64,000 bases of DNA from Flavobacteriaceae bacterium R38 (lineage in GTDB: Bacteria > Bacteroidota > Bacteroidia > Flavobacteriales > Flavobacteriaceae): contig WXYP01000004.1 in NCBI GenBank assembly GCA_009901575.1, positions 479,050-543,049 of the forward strand. Direction: 5' to 3'. Under the pieces are notes generated by a model, which was not told where the DNA came from, made no database searches, and saw only the letters and a list, made by a program, of their open reading frames with translations. Every line of letters starts with the position of its first letter. Position 1 is the stretch's first letter. Below, piece by piece: positions 24,605 through 32,593 of the stretch. The translations under genes were made by a program, and so were the position numbers.

Positions 24605-26938
24605 ATGAGTACTACTAGAGTCCCTTTTGGTCAAAAAATAGCCTTCGGTATTGGAATGTTTGCAAATCAAATGTTTCCGGCCATCCTTGGAATATTTATG
24701 GTAGTACTAGTAGAAGATCTTAAATTTACTGGATTGATGTGGGGGATGATTTACCTGTTCCCAAGATTATTTGATGCTGTTTCCGACCCAATTATGGGAT
24801 TTATTTCTGATAATACAAAATCCAAATGGGGTAGAAGAAGGCAGTATGTGCTTATTGGAGGACTCATAATGGGAATGGCCTATATTTTTATGTGGCAATT
24901 GTTTAAAGAGAATTCTGTACAATATAATTTCTGGTATTTCTTCTTATGGTCTGTCGTGTTTTATCTAGGATTGACTTTTTTTAGTGTGCCTTACGTGGCC
25001 ATGGGTTATGAAATGAGTGATGATTTTCATGAACGAACAAGCATTATGGCTATTGCACAATGGATTGGTCAATGGGCCTGGGTAATTGCACCTCTGTTCT
25101 GGATAATTATGTACGATCCCGAGTGGTTTCCCTCTGCAGATGTAGCCGCGAGAGAATTAGCTGTATGGGTAGCGATTCCGTGCGCTTTTTGTGCAATAGT
25201 TCCGGCATTGTTCATAAAAAGTGAATCTACTCTTGATAAAGATTATGAACCTGTCAGTTTTTCAAATGTAGGTGGGAGTCTTAAAAAAATATTTACCAGC
25301 TTTAAAGAAGCCTTCAAGATCAAAGAATTTAGACAATTATGTTTTTCTACATTCTTTATTTATAACGCTTTTATGGCTGTTTCTTCACTTACATTTTTTG
25401 TGATCGTATATAAATTGTTCAATGGAGATGCAGGAGCATCAGGATGGTGGGTATCTCTATTTGGAGCGTTAGGGGCATTAGGAACTACATTTATTGTAAT
25501 TCCAATTGTTACGAGATTATCCAAAAAATATGGTAAGAAAAGAGCATTTATGATTTGTCAAAGTATATCTATTATTGGATATATCATGCTTTACTTCTTA
25601 TTTGTACCGGGCAAACCTTGGATGTATATTATAGCTTTGCCGTTCTTTTCTTTTGGAATAGGGAGCTTATTTACTATTATGATGTCTATGACAGCAGATG
25701 TAATAGACATTGATGAATTGAACTCTGGTAAACGTAGAGAAGGAATCTTTGGAGCTATATATTGGTGGATGGTTAAGGTTGGTTTTGCAATTGCAGGAGC
25801 TTTAAGTGGAGTAATAATTTGGCTGGTAGGTTTTAATTCAGATTTACCAACGACTGCTCAACAAGAGTCTGTTGAGGGATTGCATGCTTTCTTTTGCTTT
25901 TTCCCAACGCTAGGAACTTTTGCAGCTATGTATGTCATGCGTAATTATAATGTTACTGAAGAGCGTGCCAATGAAATCCGTAAAGCGTTAGATGATCGTA
26001 AAAACGATACTAAATCAGTTACTCCTTACTATCAACAAGATAGGTTAAGATCTTTATTGCAAAATACATCTCTCACTCTTTCTGCTAATACTATAAATCT
26101 AGATAATGTAACAGATTATGAATTGAAGAAATTATTTAATGAATCTTTTACAAAAGGCCTTAAAGGTATTTGTTTTAGTCCTTATGAAGAACATCAGAAT
26201 ATTGGAGACATTCTCACAGAAGATCAGATAAACAGAAGAATGGCAATTATTGCTCCTCGTACAAAATGGATACGATCTTTTTCTTGTACAGATGGTAATC
26301 AATTCATAGCTAAGGCTGCAAAAGAAAATAAACTAAACACATTAGTTGGTGCATGGATAAGTAATGATAAAAAGCAAAATGAAATTGAGATAAAATCTCT
26401 AATTGAATTAGGAAAAAAAGGATATGTAGATATAGCTGCTGTTGGGAATGAAGTTTTATTGAGAAACGAGTTGTCGGTTAAAGAGATTATAGAATATATA
26501 AATCAAGTAAAAGAAGCATTGCCAGGTATTAAAGTTGGTTATGTCGATGCATATTATCAATTTTTTGATCATCCTGAACTTGTAGATGCCAGTGATGTTA
26601 TTTTAGCAAACTGTTACCCTTTTTGGGAAGGTAGTCATATTAATGAAGCTGCAAAATACCTACAGAAAATGTATGCGGTTACTAAAGGAATTTCAAAAGG
26701 GAAAGAGGTTATTATCACAGAAACCGGATGGCCTAGTCAAGGTGAAAATATAAATAGCGCAGTGCCTTCACACAACAATGCGATGAAATACTTTATCAAT
26801 ACCAATAATTGGATACACGATAAAAAAATTGATTTATTTTACTTTTCATCGTTTGACGAATCGTGGAAAGTTCATCATGAAGGAGATGTAGGTGCAAGAT
26901 GGGGATTATGGAATACTAAAGAAAAATTAAAATATTAA
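24605..26938 (+). CDS. MFS (GPH-type) sugar transporter fused to GH17 domain
   Basis: Residues 1 to about 465 form a 12-helix glycoside-pentoside-hexuronide-type transporter: DAVSDPIMGFISDNTKSKWGRRR between helices 2 and 3, and a mirrored TADVIDIDELNSGKRREG in the second half. A short linker (about 465-485) leads to a complete GH17 TIM barrel (about 485-777) with acid/base Glu616 (AVGNEVL) and nucleophile Glu706 (ITETGWPS). Since GPH transporters keep both termini inside, the GH17 domain should face the cytoplasm. Import and hydrolysis (or transglycosylation) of beta-1,3-gluco-oligosaccharides would be physically coupled. The next gene encodes a free version of the same domain. The reading frame is continuous, with no sign of an assembly join. 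Confidence 0.9.
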   Translation: MSTTRVPFGQKIAFGIGMFANQMFPAILGIFMVVLVEDLKFTGLMWGMIYLFPRLFDAVSDPIMGFISDNTKSKWGRRRQYVLIGGLIMGMAYIFMWQLFKENSVQYNFWYFFLWSVVFYLGLTFFSVPYVAMGYEMSDDFHERTSIMAIAQWIGQWAWVIAPLFWIIMYDPEWFPSADVAARELAVWVAIPCAFCAIVPALFIKSESTLDKDYEPVSFSNVGGSLKKIFTSFKEAFKIKEFRQLCFSTFFIYNAFMAVSSLTFFVIVYKLFNGDAGASGWWVSLFGALGALGTTFIVIPIVTRLSKKYGKKRAFMICQSISIIGYIMLYFLFVPGKPWMYIIALPFFSFGIGSLFTIMMSMTADVIDIDELNSGKRREGIFGAIYWWMVKVGFAIAGALSGVIIWLVGFNSDLPTTAQQESVEGLHAFFCFFPTLGTFAAMYVMRNYNVTEERANEIRKALDDRKNDTKSVTPYYQQDRLRSLLQNTSLTLSANTINLDNVTDYELKKLFNESFTKGLKGICFSPYEEHQNIGDILTEDQINRRMAIIAPRTKWIRSFSCTDGNQFIAKAAKENKLNTLVGAWISNDKKQNEIEIKSLIELGKKGYVDIAAVGNEVLLRNELSVKEIIEYINQVKEALPGIKVGYVDAYYQFFDHPELVDASDVILANCYPFWEGSHINEAAKYLQKMYAVTKGISKGKEVIITETGWPSQGENINSAVPSHNNAMKYFINTNNWIHDKKIDLFYFSSFDESWKVHHEGDVGARWGLWNTKEKLKY

Positions 26939-26940
26939 AA

Positions 26941-27855
26941 ATGTCATACAGAGAAGAGTCATATTACACACCTAAAGCCTATAGTCAAATTTTAACTCAA
27001 GGAGTTGATTTGTCAACAATATCTCTGGAAGAATTAAAGGCATTGTGGCGAAAAACTATTGCAGAAGGGATGCATGGAATTTGTTTTAGTATTTATGAAG
27101 ATGGACAGGAGCCTGGTGATGACATCAGTATAGAACAGGTAGAACGCCGTGTTAAAATCTTAAAACCTTATACACAAGCTATCCGTTCTTTTTCTTGTAT
27201 AGAAGGGAATGAATATGTTCCTGAAGTCGCAAAGAAGCACGGATTAAAAACATTGGTAGGGGCCTGGTTAAGTGATGATAAAGATGATAATGAACAAGAA
27301 ATAGAAGGATTGATTTCATTGGCTAAAGCTGGTTACGTAGACGTTGCTGCAGTGGGCAATGAAGTATTGTACAGAAACGATTTGACCTTAGAAGAATTAC
27401 TCTCTTATATAAAACGTGTCAAAGCAGCGTTGACCGGGTTAGATATACCAGTAGGATATGTTGATGCTTATTATGAGTTTTCACGTCACCCGGAACTTGT
27501 AGAGCATTCAGATGTTATTTTAGCCAATTTGTACCCATATTGGGAAGGCTGTCCTATAGCATATGCTTTGGGACATATGCAGGCAATGTATGGCCAGGTG
27601 GTAGATGCAGCACAAGGAAAACCTATAATTATTACAGAAACAGGCTGGCCAAGTGAAGGAGGAAACCTTAAAGGTGCCTTTGCAGGTGAAGAAGCTGCGA
27701 TGAAGTATTTTATTGATGCAATGCAGTGGACTAAAACCAATGAGATTCCAATATTCTATTTTTCATCCTTCGATGAATCCTGGAAAACCGGAGACGAGGG
27801 TGATGTAGGTGCGTATTGGGGGCTCTGGGATAAAAATGAGCAGCTTAAGTTTTGA
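26941..27855 (+). CDS. Cytoplasmic GH17 enzyme
   Basis: This is a 304-aa protein of one GH17 barrel with no signal peptide. Acid/base Glu141 (AVGNEVL) and nucleophile Glu233 (ITETGWPS) are conserved, and the end (YFSSFDESWK, GDVGAYWGLWD) parallels the C-terminal domain of the preceding transporter fusion, of which it is a close paralogue. It starts 2 bp after that gene and is followed by a terminator, making it the last gene of the glucan operon. It probably processes imported beta-1,3-gluco-oligosaccharides in the cytoplasm, feeding the phosphorylase, or remodels them by transglycosylation. It could be the product of a tandem duplication followed by fusion. Confidence 0.88.
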   Translation: MSYREESYYTPKAYSQILTQGVDLSTISLEELKALWRKTIAEGMHGICFSIYEDGQEPGDDISIEQVERRVKILKPYTQAIRSFSCIEGNEYVPEVAKKHGLKTLVGAWLSDDKDDNEQEIEGLISLAKAGYVDVAAVGNEVLYRNDLTLEELLSYIKRVKAALTGLDIPVGYVDAYYEFSRHPELVEHSDVILANLYPYWEGCPIAYALGHMQAMYGQVVDAAQGKPIIITETGWPSEGGNLKGAFAGEEAAMKYFIDAMQWTKTNEIPIFYFSSFDESWKTGDEGDVGAYWGLWDKNEQLKF

Positions 27856-27946
27856 AAAGAATAACTTTGAAACCATATGACTAAACCAACCACATAGTGT
27901 ACAAAGTTTTATTAGTATTTAGTTATATAAATACATCTATGTAAAT

Positions 27947-27972
27947 AAAAGCAGCTTTTTGGCTGCTTTTTT
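27947..27972 (+). terminator. Rho-independent terminator at the end of the glucan operon
   Basis: A 9-bp inverted repeat (AAAAGCAGC / GCTGCTTTT) with a 6-nt loop is followed by a T run, 91 bp after the last GH17 stop codon. Confidence 0.85.
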
Positions 27973-28044
27973 ATTTCAATAACAATTCATCCTAAAAATA
28001 TGACAGCTGAGTCAGTAAAAATTCACCGCATAAGATGACGTGTT

Positions 28045-28052
28045 TAGATTTG
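28045..28052 (+). promoter_or_regulatory. Candidate -7 promoter box for ABC exporter genes
   Basis: TAGATTTG fits TAnnTTTG and lies 30 bp before the ATG of the ABC ATPase gene, just after the glucan-operon terminator. No clear -33 element was found. Confidence 0.45.
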
Positions 28053-28081
28053 CTTCGTTCATAAATTATTGAAATTACATT

Positions 28082-29005
28082 ATGATTCGTGCAGAAAAAA
28101 TAATTAAAACCTATGGCAAGACCAGGGTCCTTAATGAAATATCACTCCATATAGCAGAAGGAGAATGTTATGGGCTTTTAGGCCCGAACGGAGCAGGAAA
28201 AACAACATCAATTGGAGTGCTAAGCACGCTTATTTCACCAGAAAAAGGAACTGTAATGATCAATGGATATGATATTTTAAAATCCCCTACGGCATGTAAA
28301 AAAAGTATTGGTGTGGTGTCACAGGAAATTGCATTGTATCAGGAGCTTTCCGGTTATGAAAACCTTCGGTTTTGGGGAGGTTTATATGGAATTAAAAATA
28401 TAGAGTTAAACAAAAGAATAAAGGAAACGCTAGAATTATTAGGGCTGGATAATAGACAAAATGACAAAGTGAAAACCTATTCTGGAGGAATGAAACGTAG
28501 AATTAATATTGCTTCTGCATTGCTTCATAAACCTAAAGTACTTTTTATGGACGAACCTACTGTAGGGATAGATCCGCAAAGTCGTAATCTTATTTTTGAA
28601 ATTATAGAAAAACTTCGCAAAGAAGGAATGACCATTGTTTACACTACGCATTATATGGAAGAAGCAGAGCGCCTTTGCGATCGAATTGGTATTATAGATA
28701 ATGGTGAAATCATAGCCGAAGGTAATTTACAGGAACTCAAAGCTTATGCATCTGAATCTGAAGGGGTAGCGATTACATTTACAAGTATTTCGGAGCAACA
28801 ATATCAGTCACTTGTTAAATTTATGAAGATCAAACGCTCAGAGAATACCATATATTTTTATACTCCTGAAGTCCAGAAAGAACTTGCTAAAATTATTTTA
28901 AAATGTACAGAAGTAAGTTTAGATATTACCCAAATTGAAATCATTAAAAGTAATCTGGAAACCATTTTTTTAAGTTTAACCGGGAAAAAATTAAGAGACT
29001 CATGA
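28082..29005 (+). CDS. ABC transporter ATP-binding protein (DrrA-like)
   Basis: The nucleotide-binding domain has Walker A (GPNGAGKTTS), Q-loop (VVSQE), signature YSGGMKRR, Walker B (VLFMDEPT) and H-loop (TTHYMEE). It is 307 aa with a C-terminal extension of about 85 residues typical of drug/polysaccharide exporter or Nod/Drr-type ATPases. The stop overlaps the start of the ABC-2 permease by 4 nt (ATGA), so the two form an exporter. The substrate is unknown. It has its own promoter box and is separated from the glucan operon by a terminator, so it is probably unrelated to glucan use. Confidence 0.93.
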   Translation: MIRAEKIIKTYGKTRVLNEISLHIAEGECYGLLGPNGAGKTTSIGVLSTLISPEKGTVMINGYDILKSPTACKKSIGVVSQEIALYQELSGYENLRFWGGLYGIKNIELNKRIKETLELLGLDNRQNDKVKTYSGGMKRRINIASALLHKPKVLFMDEPTVGIDPQSRNLIFEIIEKLRKEGMTIVYTTHYMEEAERLCDRIGIIDNGEIIAEGNLQELKAYASESEGVAITFTSISEQQYQSLVKFMKIKRSENTIYFYTPEVQKELAKIILKCTEVSLDITQIEIIKSNLETIFLSLTGKKLRDS

Positions 29006-29757
29006 TAAAGCTAGTTTACAAAGATTTTAAATTATTGATGAGTAATAAACGCGATGTATTACTTACTTTTTTATTGCCTATTGCATTGTCTACACTATTT
29101 GCTCTTGTTTTTGGAAGAATGGGTACAGAGGGTCAGGTAAACATGGGAGGAATAGTGCAAGCCATAGTTGGAACAGCAATTATGATGGCTCTGTTTTCGG
29201 TAGCGGAGATTGGTGCCAGTTTTTTAGGGGAGAAAGAAGAAGGAATGCTTAAGAAACTACTTTGGGCACCACTTCCTAAGAGTCATATTTTGTATGGGAA
29301 AATTTTATTTGCCAATATTATGGTCGGGTTGCAACTTCTCATAGTTTTTATTTACGGAAAAATTGCTTTTGGATTGGATATATTTATAAATGTCCCTGCC
29401 ATCATATTAATGGTAACAGCAGTATCATATGCAAGCTCAGGATTTGGTGTTTTTCTGGCAGCGATTGGGAGGTCACGAAAGCAAGTGCAAGCGTATGCTA
29501 CTTTAATTATATTGGTAATGAGTGGTATAGGAGGAAGCATGATGCCGGTTAATATGATGCCAGATTTTATGCAAAAAGTATCGATGTTTTCTGTAAATTA
29601 TTGGGGAATGCAAGGGTTTTATGATGTTTTTTTAAGAGACAGAGGGCTTACTGATCATCATTTCCTTCAAGCTTTATTGGTGCTAATACTTATAGGGACT
29701 TTACTAAATACAATCGCATTTATTCTTTTTAAGAAAAACCTCAATGCTATAACTTAA
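29002..29757 (+). CDS. ABC-2 type permease
   Basis: This 251-aa integral membrane protein has about six hydrophobic segments and a cytoplasmic N-terminal amphipathic stretch (KDFKLLMSNKRDVLLTFLLP), as in ABC2_membrane permeases. The loop after the first helix is short (GRMGTEGQVNMGG), unlike the large extracellular domain of the longer ABC-2 subtype, so it is at the compact end of the family. It is coupled to the ATPase gene by an ATGA overlap. It would form a homodimeric export channel with that ATPase. The substrate is unknown. Confidence 0.9.
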   Translation: MIKLVYKDFKLLMSNKRDVLLTFLLPIALSTLFALVFGRMGTEGQVNMGGIVQAIVGTAIMMALFSVAEIGASFLGEKEEGMLKKLLWAPLPKSHILYGKILFANIMVGLQLLIVFIYGKIAFGLDIFINVPAIILMVTAVSYASSGFGVFLAAIGRSRKQVQAYATLIILVMSGIGGSMMPVNMMPDFMQKVSMFSVNYWGMQGFYDVFLRDRGLTDHHFLQALLVLILIGTLLNTIAFILFKKNLNAIT

Positions 29758-29761
29758 ATAG

Positions 29762-30262
29762 CTAAAATTCCCCCGATAGTATTTGCATTAACTCAATCAT
29801 TTCTCCATCCGGACCTTTTAAAAATGCCTGTTTGGTTTCCAAACCAGTCATACGAACCGTGCGTGGAGCTGTGACTACATCTGCTCCTGCATCAACTATT
29901 CGTTTAAAGGCAGAATCTATATCGGTAACATCAACCCCTACATGCTGATATAAAGAAGGAACTCCAGAAACATTTGTATCGGGATTTTCTACCATTTCCC
30001 AAACAAAATCCTGTCCCGGGAATTTAAGAAGCACTACCAGGATATCCCTGTTGGTTACTGTACCATCTGCTGCAGTGTATTCCAGGTGTTTAATGGTATT
30101 TGTTTTTTCTAAATCGAATGCAGTGGTGTAAAATTGAAGAGATTCCTCCATATCAGAAACAGTAATCACGACGTGGTTGAATCTGGGTGAAACTTTTTTA
30201 GGAGTACACGAAAAAAGAATAACCATTAAACAGAGAACAGGAAGAAAAGATGTTATTTTCAT
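29762..30262 (-). CDS. VOC (glyoxalase/bleomycin-resistance fold) lipoprotein
   Basis: The open frame extends upstream to 30415 inside the deaminase gene, but the ATG at 30262 gives a proper lipoprotein signal ending ILFSC and avoids overlap. The mature part is one vicinal-oxygen-chelate domain (FNHVVITVSDMEESLQFYTTAF near the start; FLKGPDGEMIELMQI at the end). Possible metal ligands are the His in FNHVV and the Glu in GEMIEL. A VOC domain carried on a lipoprotein is uncommon, because most members are cytoplasmic. It lies 13 bp downstream of the deaminase gene and likely shares its promoter. The reaction is unknown. Confidence 0.8.
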   Translation of the reverse strand: MKITSFLPVLCLMVILFSCTPKKVSPRFNHVVITVSDMEESLQFYTTAFDLEKTNTIKHLEYTAADGTVTNRDILVVLLKFPGQDFVWEMVENPDTNVSGVPSLYQHVGVDVTDIDSAFKRIVDAGADVVTAPRTVRMTGLETKQAFLKGPDGEMIELMQILSGEF

Positions 30263-30275
30263 AATTACTAATTTT

Positions 30276-30722
30276 TTATTCATGTAAAGCCAGGCATTCT
30301 TTTTCCAGGATACCTTTAATAATTTTTGGAGTACTTCCCCATTTTTTAACTGATAGGTCTTCCAATACTTTAAACTTAGAACTATATCCGCCAACATCAT
30401 TAACAGGAATTGCAAATACGATAGTGTTGATTTTATGATGTCTTATGGCATAAGAACACATAATACAAGGTTCATGTGTAGAAAATAGGATACAATCAGA
30501 AAGATCTGAAGTATTTAAGGATTTAGTAGCATCTCTTATCGCTTCAATTTCAGAATGATAAGTAATATCTTTAAATGTTTTTCCACCTTCAATTCCTTCT
30601 CCGACAATGGTGTTATTCTTAACAAGTATTGATCCCACCGGGCTATCACCTCGTTCTTTTGCAATACGAGCTAACTCAATGCACTTATTCATGTAAAACT
30701 CATACTCAGCTTTCTGTATCAA
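30276..30722 (-). CDS. Nucleoside/CMP-dCMP-type deaminase
   Basis: The zinc deaminase motifs are visible: HSE (YHSEIEAIRDA, the HxE motif) and PCxxC (THEPCIMCSYAI). The 148-aa length is normal for guanine/cytosine-type single-domain deaminases. The start is a TTG at 30722. An ATG at 30692 is an alternative but would remove residues that form the first helix in relatives. A -7 box (TATCTTTG) lies about 25 bp upstream. The substrate could be a purine or pyrimidine base or nucleoside, and tRNA-editing TadA is less likely because the surrounding motifs differ. It is probably cotranscribed with the VOC lipoprotein gene. Confidence 0.88.
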   Translation of the reverse strand: MIQKAEYEFYMNKCIELARIAKERGDSPVGSILVKNNTIVGEGIEGGKTFKDITYHSEIEAIRDATKSLNTSDLSDCILFSTHEPCIMCSYAIRHHKINTIVFAIPVNDVGGYSSKFKVLEDLSVKKWGSTPKIIKGILEKECLALHE

Positions 30723-30746
30723 TGCTAATATTTTTTAAGGTTTTTC

Positions 30747-30754
30747 CAAAGATA
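30747..30754 (-). promoter_or_regulatory. Candidate -7 promoter box for deaminase-VOC genes
   Basis: On the minus strand this reads TATCTTTG, a match to TAnnTTTG, 24 bp upstream of the deaminase start codon. Confidence 0.45.
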
Positions 30755-30785
30755 AGTAATGTAATGTTTGATTTAATATAATGAA

Positions 30786-30880
30786 TTGGTTTCCTCTCCC
30801 TCAGGGGAAGGAGTAAGGTGAGGGTTTAGGTTAAAATTTCCCCTCATCCCTGCCTTCTCCCCAAGGAGAAAGAACTTGAA
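30786..30880. repeat. Intergenic inverted-repeat element
   Basis: Two C/T-rich and G/A-rich blocks (CCTCTCCCTCAGGGGAAGGA at about 30795 and a complementary block near 30842-30872 with CTTCTCCCCAAGGAGAAAG) can fold on themselves and on each other. Related blocks occur near 40104, 40207, 40560 and 44181. It looks like a dispersed non-coding repeat of this genome. It may also end the sigma-factor transcript. Confidence 0.5.
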
Positions 30881-30924
30881 AAATAATTGCTTTAATTTAT
30901 TTATAAATAAATCTGATTAGAAAA

Positions 30925-32175
30925 TTAAGATTTGCCTGTGATTAAAGTCAATTTCTTTTTCTCTAAATACTCTTTTTCAAGAATATTAGTAACCGTATTT
31001 AAAGCAAGATCAAGATAATAGATGGCTTCTTGCTTATTATTGATTAGGTTAAAGTAATCTGCCAGGGTAGCATAATATAAGTAAGCACGTTGAGCAAAAT
31101 CATCAGAAGTAATTTGATCCAGGTAATTTTTTGCTTTAGCAGCTTCTTCCTTCTGAAGACAAATCACAGCCATAGTTAACAGATGAGAGGGCATAGGTTG
31201 TAAAGTATAAAGGCATTGGTACCAATATACTATTTTATCCCAGTTAGTATCTTCAAAACGAGCAGCTCGGATGTGTTCGGCAGCAATAGCAGCTTCATAA
31301 TGATAACAGGAAAAAGTGGTTTCATCAGCTACAGCTTTATTCATCATGGCATTGCCTAATTTTATAAGTGGAAAGTGCCACTGACTTCTATCCTGGCTTT
31401 TCAGGTCTAAAACTTCATTTTCAGAACTGGTTTTAGTATCTAATCGTGCCGAATGAAAACACATCAAAGCAAATAAAGCATAGCTTGAAGGAATTCTGGT
31501 GTGCTCATTTTTTAAAAGCATCTGGCATAAACGCATGGCTTCACCACAAAGATCTTCCCGGATTAATTTTTCTTTTTTGTTGGAATGAAAACCTTCATTA
31601 AAAATAAGATAGAGCACTTCCATAACACTCTCTAATCTTTCTGAGAGTTCTTTCCCTTGCGGAATATGAAATTTTAGATCGGCTTGCTGTATGGTTTTAC
31701 GAGCCCGAAACAGGCGTTTTTTAATAGTTTCTTCTTTGGTAAGTAATGCGGAAGAAATTTCTTTGATACTAAAACCTGATACTGTTTTTAAGGCGAATGA
31801 AATACGATCTTTCGGATCTAATTTAGGGTGACAAGCCGTAAAGATCATCCGAAGCTGAGCATCTTCAATTTCAGTATCGAGAAAGAGCTCGTTAATTGCA
31901 ATGGTATCGGTGCCCTGGTAAATAGTAGGAGCGTGTTTTTTTTCTGTGTTTAATTTCCTGAAAATATCCAGGACTCTGTTTTTAGCAGCCTTGGTTAGCC
32001 AGGCTTCAGGATGATCAGGTTGCTGTTGCCTCCATGAGATACTAGCTTTAATAAACGTATCCTGAACAGCATCTTCAATAATTTCAAGATGGGCCAATCC
32101 AAAAATACGAGTTAAGACAGAGATCATCTTTCCGCTATGATGGCGAAAAAGATGATCTATGATTTTAGGTTCCAT
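30925..32175 (-). CDS. ECF42-type RNA polymerase sigma factor with C-terminal extension
   Basis: The protein has an N-terminal sigma-70 region 2 (IEDAVQDTFIKASISW... AWLTKAAKNRVLDIFRK), then region 4 (FALKTVSGFSIKEISSALLTKEETIKKRLFRARK), then a C-terminal helical extension of about 230 residues containing LIFNEGFH and TPR-like repeats. At 416 aa it is twice the usual ECF length and has the ECF42 architecture. It lies 1 bp downstream of a DGPF/YCII-domain gene, the classic ECF42 partner, with no anti-sigma gene nearby. The extension is thought to control activity in this group. Confidence 0.93.
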   Translation of the reverse strand: MEPKIIDHLFRHHSGKMISVLTRIFGLAHLEIIEDAVQDTFIKASISWRQQQPDHPEAWLTKAAKNRVLDIFRKLNTEKKHAPTIYQGTDTIAINELFLDTEIEDAQLRMIFTACHPKLDPKDRISFALKTVSGFSIKEISSALLTKEETIKKRLFRARKTIQQADLKFHIPQGKELSERLESVMEVLYLIFNEGFHSNKKEKLIREDLCGEAMRLCQMLLKNEHTRIPSSYALFALMCFHSARLDTKTSSENEVLDLKSQDRSQWHFPLIKLGNAMMNKAVADETTFSCYHYEAAIAAEHIRAARFEDTNWDKIVYWYQCLYTLQPMPSHLLTMAVICLQKEEAAKAKNYLDQITSDDFAQRAYLYYATLADYFNLINNKQEAIYYLDLALNTVTNILEKEYLEKKKLTLITGKS

Positions 32176-32176
32176 T

Positions 32177-32524
32177 TTATTTATCGAATACCATTATTTC
32201 GCGAATTTCTACAGTACCGCCTAAATCGTAATCAGGAAAATCCTGGGCAATTTCCTGTACTGCATCAAAATCTTTAGCAGCTACAAGATAATAACCTCCT
32301 ACTAATTCTTTAACTTCTGCAGAAGTAAGATCTGTAACGGTACGATTTTCACCAACAATCCTGCGAATATCCGGAGTTAATGCATTACCTCCACGAAGTA
32401 CCCCTGCTTTTTCCATTTTATCTCCCCAGGCAAACCATTTTCCCATACGCCCCTGAAGTTCTTCTGGTGAAAGTCCTAAATCTGTGTAATCTGCTCCAAT
32501 GAAAATCATCATAAATTCTTTCAT
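32177..32524 (-). CDS. YCII-related (DGPF) domain protein, ECF42 partner
   Basis: This 115-aa protein of the YCII fold begins MKEFMMIFIGAD and contains LSPEELQGRMGKWFAWGDKME and a GGYYLVAAKDFDAVQEIA region typical of the DGPF family. Here the DGPF tetrapeptide itself is not obvious. It is directly upstream of the ECF42 sigma factor (1-bp gap). Such pairs occur across many bacteria, and the DGPF genes are usual targets of the sigma factor. The biochemical role is unknown. Confidence 0.9.
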   Translation of the reverse strand: MKEFMMIFIGADYTDLGLSPEELQGRMGKWFAWGDKMEKAGVLRGGNALTPDIRRIVGENRTVTDLTSAEVKELVGGYYLVAAKDFDAVQEIAQDFPDYDLGGTVEIREIMVFDK

Positions 32525-32556
32525 AATATTAAAATTTTAAGTTGTTTTAATAATAA

Positions 32557-32584
32557 GACGCATATCAGTTGAGTAAAGGGGACG
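32557..32584 (-). promoter_or_regulatory. Weak candidate ECF-type promoter
   Basis: On the minus strand, CGTCCCC (from 32584) and CGTC (32560-32557) are separated by 20 bp upstream of the DGPF gene. A CGTC -10 element is common for ECF sigma factors, so this could be an autoregulated promoter. The -35 match is poor and the evidence is weak. Confidence 0.25.
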
Positions 32585-32593
32585 TTTTTTAAA

